DNA of 64,000 bases from Deltaproteobacteria bacterium (GTDB lineage: Bacteria; Desulfobacterota; GWC2-55-46). Below, piece by piece: positions 59,567 through 64,000 of the stretch (the first letter of the stretch is position 1; every line of letters starts with the position of its first letter). Location of the stretch: NCBI GenBank assembly GCA_019912665.1, contig JAIOIE010000018.1:222590-286589 (forward strand), in the 5' to 3' direction. Below the pieces are notes generated by a model. It made no database searches and was not told the origin of the DNA. It was given only the letters and a program-made list of their open reading frames with translations. The position numbers and the translations under genes were made by a program.

Positions 59567-59977
59567 ATGCAGCTAAAGCAGATAATGCAGAAGAAGGTCA
59601 TAACGGCCGGCCCTGACGCGAGCATACGCGAAGTGGCGAAGAAGATGAAGGACTACAGGATAGGCTATCTCCTCCTCACGAACGGAGAGACGATCAAGGG
59701 TTGCGTGACCGACCGCGACATAGTCGTATGGCTCGCAGGCGGGAAGGACCCGGACGCGACGAAAATAAATTCAATAATGCGGACGAACGTCATAACCTCG
59801 CCTCCGGACACCGACGTCTTTGACGCCTCAAGGCTGATGGCAAGGAAGAAGATACGGAGGCTGCCGGTGGTCGAGGGCAACAAGCTCCTGGGCCTAGTCT
59901 CGGTCTCCGACCTTGCGTCGGTCATCGAGGAGGAAGTCGACAACTTCTTCCACGTCGAAGAGGCGTACCAGATTTGA
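59567..59977 (+). CDS. CBS-domain pair protein
   Basis: A 136-residue protein made only of a tandem CBS pair (Bateman module). CBS1 is KKVITAGPDASIREVAKKMK with GCVTDRDIVVW. CBS2 is TNVITSPPDTDVFDASRLMA with RRLPVVEGNKLLGLVSVSDL. The GxVTDRD and GLVSVSDL ends are the usual nucleotide-ribose contacts, so AMP, ATP or SAM binding is expected. No effector domain is attached. The start has a purine-rich AAGGGGTAAGGG upstream. Its stop is 24 bp before the paired RNA-like rods at 60002, which probably share its transcript. Confidence 0.88.
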   Translation: MQLKQIMQKKVITAGPDASIREVAKKMKDYRIGYLLLTNGETIKGCVTDRDIVVWLAGGKDPDATKINSIMRTNVITSPPDTDVFDASRLMARKKIRRLPVVEGNKLLGLVSVSDLASVIEEEVDNFFHVEEAYQI

Positions 59978-60001
59978 CGGCCGGATTATCGGGATTGAAG
60001 G

Positions 60002-60229
60002 TTGCTTTCCCGGACCGGGATATCCGGCTGGTAAGAGGAGAGATAAGAGAGCCGTCTTCGGACGGTTGTCGAAACCTCCTCTAACCGGCTGGAAATAACC
60101 GGTCCGGGAAAGCAAGCGGCTGCCTCCGCGGGCAGGAAACCCGATCGGTAAGAGAAGGATGTGGGGGCCGTCTTCGGATGGCTTACCTATCCATCTCTTA
60201 CCGACCGGAGATAACTGTCCGCGGAGGCA
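60002..60229 (+). ncRNA. two tandem homologous RNA-like rods (unassigned structured RNA)
   Basis: Unit 1 (60002-60115) has a 17-bp perfect basal stem (60002-60018 with 60099-60115), an internal loop GATAT/AAATAA, a 17-pair upper stem with one A-A mismatch (60024-60040 with 60076-60092), a second internal loop and a CCGTC-TTCG-GACGG cap. Unit 2 (60121-60229) repeats the plan: a 15-bp basal stem (60121-60135 with 60215-60229), a loop GAAAC/AGATAA of the same 5/6 size, an upper stem (60141-60160 with 60189-60208) and a GCCGTC-TTCG-GATGGC cap. Primary sequence differs in the stems but pairing is kept, and UUCG loops favour the plus strand. A terminator follows directly. I do not recognise the class. 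Confidence 0.72.
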
Positions 60230-60230
60230 A

Positions 60231-60267
60231 AAAGGCGGCAGGTAAGACCTGCCGCCTTTATTTTTTT
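60231..60267 (+). terminator. strong terminator after the tandem rods
   Basis: AAAGGCGGCAGG, loop TAAGA, CCTGCCGCCTTT, then ATTTTTTT: a perfect 12-bp stem. The A tract on the other side lets it also end the minus-strand gene at 60286. Confidence 0.92.
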
Positions 60268-60285
60268 CCCTGCTCCGCCCCGGTT

Positions 60286-61020
60286 TCATTCCGTCCCTTG
60301 CGCCTCCCGGTCCGGCGGTTCCGCACCCGGCCCCGCCTTTTTCATGCGTGCCCTCAAGCGGTCTATCCTCTTACCCGCTCCGAAGACCTCGCCCAGCGGC
60401 TTGGCAAGCCTCTTTCGCTCGTCCGGGTTTGCGTACCTTACGTAGGCCATACCGAGCGCCGCGACTACGGCGCCCCCGATGAGGTCGTTTATAAGGTCCC
60501 ACATCGTGTCGCCGAGCCCCTTCTGGGTGTTTTTGCCGAAAAGGCTGTCTACCGTGAACTCCCCGATCTCCCACATGCCGCCCATGGCCATCGCGAATGT
60601 AACGGTGAAGACGCCGATAAAAGGCAACGAGAGCCGCACTTTTCCTGTATAATTCAAAGTATAGACGACGATGAATGCCAGAAGGCCGACGACGCCGCTG
60701 CTGTACATGTGGAGGAGCTTGTCATAGAGCCATATTTTTTCGTAGAAATCGAGCCATTCGCCCATGAACGTGTTCGCGAATATGGAGAGGGTTATAAGAA
60801 GGTCCATCTCGAAAGGGAGCGTCACCCGATAGCTCCTCTCAAGGAGGCTCGGTATCAGGGACACCGCTATCGAGAAGATTATGAGGACGATAAAGAGGTA
60901 TTCTCCCTTCACAGCCGCAACGGGGAGAAGGATCATCATAAGGAGCTTCATAAGCCACGAAAGCCCGGCCGTTATAGTCAGTGTGCGCCAGTTTTTGAGC
61001 ATGCTTGCTCTGTCCGGCAT
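60286..61020 (-). CDS. integral membrane protein (DUF2238-like)
   Basis: A 244-residue protein with about six transmembrane helices (LMKLLMMILLPVAAVKGEYL; LFIVLIIFSIAVSLIPSLLE; GVVGLLAFIVVYTLNYTG; IGVFTVTFAMAMGGMWEIGE). The loop IWLYDKLLHMYSSG with Asp and His and the late GDTMWDLINDLIGGAVVAAL block (D, N, D in a helix) resemble DUF2238/YjdF-like proteins; no function is established. The C-terminal ~45 residues are cytoplasmic, basic and then acidic/Pro-rich. It ends at the shared terminator, convergent with the CBS-RNA unit. Confidence 0.75.
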   Translation of the reverse strand: MPDRASMLKNWRTLTITAGLSWLMKLLMMILLPVAAVKGEYLFIVLIIFSIAVSLIPSLLERSYRVTLPFEMDLLITLSIFANTFMGEWLDFYEKIWLYDKLLHMYSSGVVGLLAFIVVYTLNYTGKVRLSLPFIGVFTVTFAMAMGGMWEIGEFTVDSLFGKNTQKGLGDTMWDLINDLIGGAVVAALGMAYVRYANPDERKRLAKPLGEVFGAGKRIDRLRARMKKAGPGAEPPDREAQGTE

Positions 61021-61108
61021 AAAGCGCGTCTTCCTTTGAGATTTTCTGAATCCGGATGAATCAATTATATATACGTTGGCTGTGCTGGCAACCGTTAACG
61101 GGAAACAA

Positions 61109-61615
61109 ATGCCCTTGTTATTTTTATACGGTATGCTCGTGGCCGTCCTCCCTTTGGATCCGCCAGCCCTCTCCGCTAACCTTACGGGCGCATGGTGGAG
61201 CGATCCGCCCCTACAGGGCGATGCGGAAGGCCCGGGAGCGCCTCAGGATTCCTTAAGCTCCATACTCGACCCGGGTTTCCCGTCGACCCTGTACGGGCTC
61301 ATGGAAGACAATTACACGAGAAACAGCGCACGGCTCTTGAGCATACCTGGCGCAGGCGTCTCGGACCTTCTTTCCGACGAAAGCCGGATGGTCGGCACCG
61401 GGCTGGGGCTTAACCTCGGCCCCGGCCTCAAATTCCAGGGCTTCGGCATCTATGACATGGAGGAGGGGAGCACGTTTGCAGGCCCGGCGCTCAAGTACGA
61501 CCTGCCCGGCGACCTGTATTTCACTACCGGGGTCCAGATACCTCTGAACGACAGAAGGGAGATAGTTTCCGGAAGCTCGGATTTCTATTTCGCCGAGTTC
61601 AGGCTGCTTTTTTGA
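61109..61615 (+). CDS. exported hypothetical protein with barrel-like C-terminus
   Basis: A 168-residue protein. MPLLFLYGMLVAVLPLDPPA then LSANLTGAWWSDPP looks like a signal peptide. The middle region (SSILDPGFPSTLYGLMEDNY) is low in charge. The end has alternating strands (GPALKYDLPGDLYFTTGVQI, DFYFAEFRLLF) with a terminal Phe, as in outer-membrane proteins. The start is uncertain: an in-frame TTG at 61076 would add 11 residues. No family is recognised, and the function is unknown. Confidence 0.6.
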   Translation: MPLLFLYGMLVAVLPLDPPALSANLTGAWWSDPPLQGDAEGPGAPQDSLSSILDPGFPSTLYGLMEDNYTRNSARLLSIPGAGVSDLLSDESRMVGTGLGLNLGPGLKFQGFGIYDMEEGSTFAGPALKYDLPGDLYFTTGVQIPLNDRREIVSGSSDFYFAEFRLLF

Positions 61616-61689
61616 TGCGTTTCGAACGCGAGCTGAAACGGCTGTATAATCTAAAATGAAACCGGCCGGTAGGCCCGAGGGGATTCTAA

Positions 61690-61872
61690 ATGGAATTGAG
61701 CGAGGGAAAAAAAGACAAAAAGATGAACGTGCCTGGGGAGGAGGTCTGTCCGGTTTGCACCTATCCTGCGGAGGACTGCGTCTGCTGCGCCGAGTGCGGA
61801 CACGACTGCCCGCTCGATGCCGGGCTCCCGTATTGCCCGGTCTGCAGCCCGAAAACCGGCGGCGGGCAATGA
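61690..61872 (+). CDS. small Cys-rich zinc-ribbon protein
   Basis: A 60-residue protein with eight to nine Cys in EEVCPVCTYPAEDCVCCAEC and GHDCPLDAGLPYCPVCSPKT. The CxxC pairs suggest one or two zinc sites. GAGGGG precedes the ATG at good spacing, and a short basic N-terminus leads in. It converges with the glycosylase gene only 5 bp away. It is too short to assign. Similar rubredoxin- or ribbon-like small proteins are frequent in anaerobes. Confidence 0.68.
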   Translation: MELSEGKKDKKMNVPGEEVCPVCTYPAEDCVCCAECGHDCPLDAGLPYCPVCSPKTGGGQ

Positions 61873-61877
61873 CCGGG

Positions 61878-62471
61878 CTATGACCCGAGCTTCTTTTTAA
61901 CGGACTTTAGCGAATCCTTGAGCTCGGCCACGCTCTCCTTGAGCCTCTTCTGCCTCCTCAAGAGGTATGACGGATGATAGACGGGCATGACCGCCCTGCC
62001 GTCGAACTCGGCCCATTCGCCCGGCCTGAAAGGCTTCCCTGGGAAAAGCGCCGAAAAAGCCGTCTTCCCGGCGGTTATGATGACAGCCGGGTCCACTATG
62101 CTTATTTCTTCCAGAAGGAAAGGGATGAAGAACCCGGCCTCGTCGCTCTCCGGGGGCCTGGTCCGGCGCCTCCTGGTCTCGACGTTGGGCCAGATATTGA
62201 GGACGTTCGTTATATATATCTCGTCCCTCTTTAGCCCCAGCGCTTCCTCGAGGACGCCGACGAAAAAGGACCCGCCCTTGCCAACAAAAGGTTTTCCAAG
62301 CCTCGTCTCGTCGCGCCCGGGGGCCTCGCCTATGACCATGAGCCTGCACGGGAGCGGACCCTCTCCGAATACCGGGACAGAGCCGTTGAAGCGAACCGCG
62401 CACGCATGGGCGATCCTTTTCCGGAGCGCCTCTTTTTTCTTTACGGGGTCCATAGAGATGGTGGGGCTCAC
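61878..62471 (-). CDS. uracil-DNA glycosylase superfamily protein, family-4-like without Fe-S cysteines
   Basis: A 197-residue protein with the UDG fold signature LMVIGEAPGRDETRLGKPFV (GEAPG, residues 48-52), YITNVLNIWPN and the late VYHPSYLLR. These match family 4/5 glycosylases that excise uracil from DNA. Family 4 enzymes carry four Cys for a 4Fe-4S cluster (an N-terminal CxxC and two later). Here only HAC and LPC remain, and the NVLNIWPNVETRRRRTRPP stretch replaces the usual Cys-bearing loop. It overlaps the upstream HD-domain gene by 4 bp. The activity is probable but the subclass is uncertain. Confidence 0.82.
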   Translation of the reverse strand: MSPTISMDPVKKKEALRKRIAHACAVRFNGSVPVFGEGPLPCRLMVIGEAPGRDETRLGKPFVGKGGSFFVGVLEEALGLKRDEIYITNVLNIWPNVETRRRRTRPPESDEAGFFIPFLLEEISIVDPAVIITAGKTAFSALFPGKPFRPGEWAEFDGRAVMPVYHPSYLLRRQKRLKESVAELKDSLKSVKKKLGS

Positions 62472-63511
62472 TTGAAGAGGTTCAGGTTTCCCTTGCCGTC
62501 CTCGCCGTTATCATCCGTCCTATCAGCTTTATCCGCGGCCTGCTCGTCTTCAGGTGCAACCGGGGCAACGCCCTTGTAGATGTACCGCTCAAAGAGCCTC
62601 TGATAAGAGGTCCAGTTGGAGCCGTCGCCCTTGTCCTGGATTAGCCCCCTTACGGTGCTGACCTTAGCGTCGAGGTCGTCGAGGTAGGAGAGGATTATCG
62701 CCTCTATCGTCTTGGGCCGCTTCGGCGAGCCGAACTCGAGCTGGCCGTGATGTGAAAGGACGAGGTGCTTAAGGAGCATGGAAAGCTCCCTCGGGAAGCC
62801 CGGGATGGCGCATGCCTTCCTCTCTATGAGGTCCGTCCCTATCGTGATGTGCCCGATGAGCCTTCCCTCGTCCGTGTAGTCGAAGGACCTCTGGTATGAG
62901 AGCTCCCAGATTTTCCCTATGTCATGGAGCAGGGCGCCTGCCGTGAGGAGGTCTTTGTTCACGGACTCGCCGTAGTGCGCCGCGACCTTCCCGACCAGGC
63001 CGCATATCGAAAGCACGTGTTCCGCGAGTCCGCCCAGGTACGGATGGTGCATGGATTTCGCAGCAGGGGCCATGAGGAACGCCTCCCTTATATCCGGGTC
63101 CGAGAATATGGACTCGATGAGGGCCTTTATGTGCCTGTCCCTTATGCCTGCTATTACCGAATCGAGGCCGGCTGAAAGCTCTGCCGGGTCCTTTCCTGAA
63201 GACGGCAGGAAGTCCCGAAGCGAGTACTTCTCCTCAGGGGCGGCCTTTACAGAGGAGACATTTAGCTGAATGCCGCCCTGGTAAGCGACAGCGAAGCCCT
63301 TGATTATTACTATGTCGTCCTTCTTGAACCCCTTTGAAAGCTCCTCGGCATCGTCCCATACCCTTGCCTCCATCTCCCCTGTGGAGTCCATGAGCTTGAG
63401 GTTAAGGTAGGGTTTTCCGGACTTGCTTATGCCGGTCTCTTTTTTCGTAACGAGGAAGGCGTCCTGGACGCTGTCCCGTTCCTTTATGGATTTTATGAAA
63501 GACTTTTTCAA
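62468..63511 (-). CDS. OB-fold and HD-domain 3'-5' exoribonuclease (YhaM family)
   Basis: A 347-residue protein. Residues ~10-90 form an OB-fold tRNA_anti-like domain (KSGKPYLNLKLMDSTGEMEA, KDDIVIIKGFAVAYQGGIQL). Residues ~155-300 are an HD phosphohydrolase with MHHPYLGGLAEHVLSICGLV, LTAGALLHDIGKIWEL and KHLVLSHHGQLEFG as metal sites. This is the YhaM/CBF1 architecture that degrades RNA or ssDNA 3'-5'. The C-terminal tail is acidic (DEQAADKADRTDDNGEDGKG). The start is a TTG at 63511 overlapping the upstream epimerase stop (TTGA), with AGGAG seven bases upstream. Confidence 0.9.
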   Translation of the reverse strand: MKKSFIKSIKERDSVQDAFLVTKKETGISKSGKPYLNLKLMDSTGEMEARVWDDAEELSKGFKKDDIVIIKGFAVAYQGGIQLNVSSVKAAPEEKYSLRDFLPSSGKDPAELSAGLDSVIAGIRDRHIKALIESIFSDPDIREAFLMAPAAKSMHHPYLGGLAEHVLSICGLVGKVAAHYGESVNKDLLTAGALLHDIGKIWELSYQRSFDYTDEGRLIGHITIGTDLIERKACAIPGFPRELSMLLKHLVLSHHGQLEFGSPKRPKTIEAIILSYLDDLDAKVSTVRGLIQDKGDGSNWTSYQRLFERYIYKGVAPVAPEDEQAADKADRTDDNGEDGKGNLNLFK

Positions 63512-64000
63512 CTCAGCGCTCCTGGACGGGTTTCAGAGAGCCTCCGCTCCCTCTCTACGAACCATTTTACGTACCTCTCAACGCCTTCCTCTATCCGGAC
63601 CAAAGGGCTGAAACCCAGAAGCCTTTTCGCCTTGGATACATCAGCGTGCGTTATGGGCACGTCCCCTGGCGCAGGCGGCAGATGCCTTACCTTCGCCTTT
63701 ATGCCGAGGGCCGCCTCTATGAGGGCGATAAGCCCCCTCACCTCGATTGTATTGGCGCCTCCGAGGTTTATTATCTCGTACCTTGAAGGCGAGTATATCG
63801 ATTTGAGTATGCCGGAGACTATGTCGCCGATATAGGTGAAGTCCCTCCTGGCCGTGCCGTCGCCGTAGACGTCTATTTCCCTGCCGGCGCTTATGAGGCG
63901 CGTGAATTTGGCGACGGCCATATCAGGCCTTCCCCTTTCGCCGTACACCGTAAAAAAACGGAGGCAGGTTACCGGGAGGTCCCAGAGATGCGAGTAGGTG
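63508..64000 (-). CDS. NAD-dependent epimerase/dehydratase, C-terminal part (UDP-glucuronate epimerase-like)
   Basis: The last ~163 residues of a nucleotide-sugar epimerase; the 5' part lies beyond the right edge. Reading from the edge, TYSHLWDLPVTCLRFFTVYG then ERGRPDMAVAKF contains the RFFTVYG and RPDMA motifs of UDP-glucuronate 4-epimerase-like SDRs. YGDGTARRDFTYIGDIVSGI and INLGGANTIEVRGLIALIEA follow, and the helix GFSPLVRIEEGVERYVKWFV ends the protein. The frame is open through 64000. It heads the epimerase - HD nuclease - glycosylase run by a TTGA overlap, a mixed operon of envelope-sugar and nucleic-acid genes. Confidence 0.88.
   Translation of the reverse strand, partial: TYSHLWDLPVTCLRFFTVYGERGRPDMAVAKFTRLISAGREIDVYGDGTARRDFTYIGDIVSGILKSIYSPSRYEIINLGGANTIEVRGLIALIEAALGIKAKVRHLPPAPGDVPITHADVSKAKRLLGFSPLVRIEEGVERYVKWFVERERRLSETRPGALS

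Noticed and set aside
1..64000. CRISPR array, rRNA or prophage
   Set aside because: No regularly spaced direct repeats, no rRNA sequence, and no integrase or phage structural genes were seen on reading both strands.

Overview
The window is a dense, GC-rich bacterial chromosome segment with short intergenic gaps, many ATGA or TTGA gene overlaps and frequent GTG/TTG starts. The gene order yceD-rpmF-plsX-fabH-fabD-fabG-acpP-fabF-rpiB-glyA, the archaeal-type phosphoglycerate mutase inside a threonine operon, a ThiC/BzaF homologue behind a cobalamin riboswitch, a CDF-NifX fusion and DpsL together suggest a Geobacter-like or wider deltaproteobacterial (Desulfobacterota) anaerobe or facultative organism. 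The taxonomy is inference. No rRNA is present. One tRNA (Gln, CTG) is.

Layout. 0-9.8 kb: the start of an NAD-epimerase gene, an EEP phosphatase plus phospholipase D pair, a DEAD-box helicase, an SOS cassette (lexA, a 79-residue protein, dinB) with a clear LexA operator, a nitronate-monooxygenase-like flavoprotein and mtgA. 9.9-15.8 kb: lipA-alaC-hom-thrC-apgM, an amino-acid operon with no classical thrB and with a 132-bp inverted-repeat element before apgM. 16-20.3 kb: one very large secreted beta-propeller/Ig-like protein. 20.8-29.7 kb: two small proteins, then the fatty-acid/phospholipid and ribosomal-protein operon, all on the minus strand.

29.8-45 kb looks accessory. It begins at tRNA-Gln and holds an antitoxin without a recognisable toxin, a decayed IS3-family transposase, a zinc/manganese-type ABC uptake system (two permeases, one ATPase, one binding protein, a porin, a His-rich small protein and a radical SAM protein), a CDF-NifX metal exporter, trmO, a frameshifted Ni/Co transporter pair, two ferritin-like proteins, HupE, and a cytochrome c peroxidase under a PerR/Fur-like palindrome. 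Transition-metal and peroxide handling is the common theme. It ends in an AT-rich stretch with no gene.

45-64 kb: a methyltransferase that may be foreign, an OB-fold exported protein, outer-membrane barrels, a flavin reductase next to a frameshifted PAS protein, the cobalamin-riboswitch-controlled bzaF-like gene, an ArsR regulator with a Cys-bearing partner, a membrane-bound spermidine-synthase-like protein, a cytochrome b561-YceI fusion plus a separate YceI, mutM, and a CBS-domain gene. Next come two tandem, structurally matching RNA-like rods ending in a strong terminator, which is the most unexplained signal in the window. The window closes with a uracil-DNA glycosylase relative that lacks the iron-sulfur cysteines, an OB-HD exoribonuclease and the end of a second epimerase gene.
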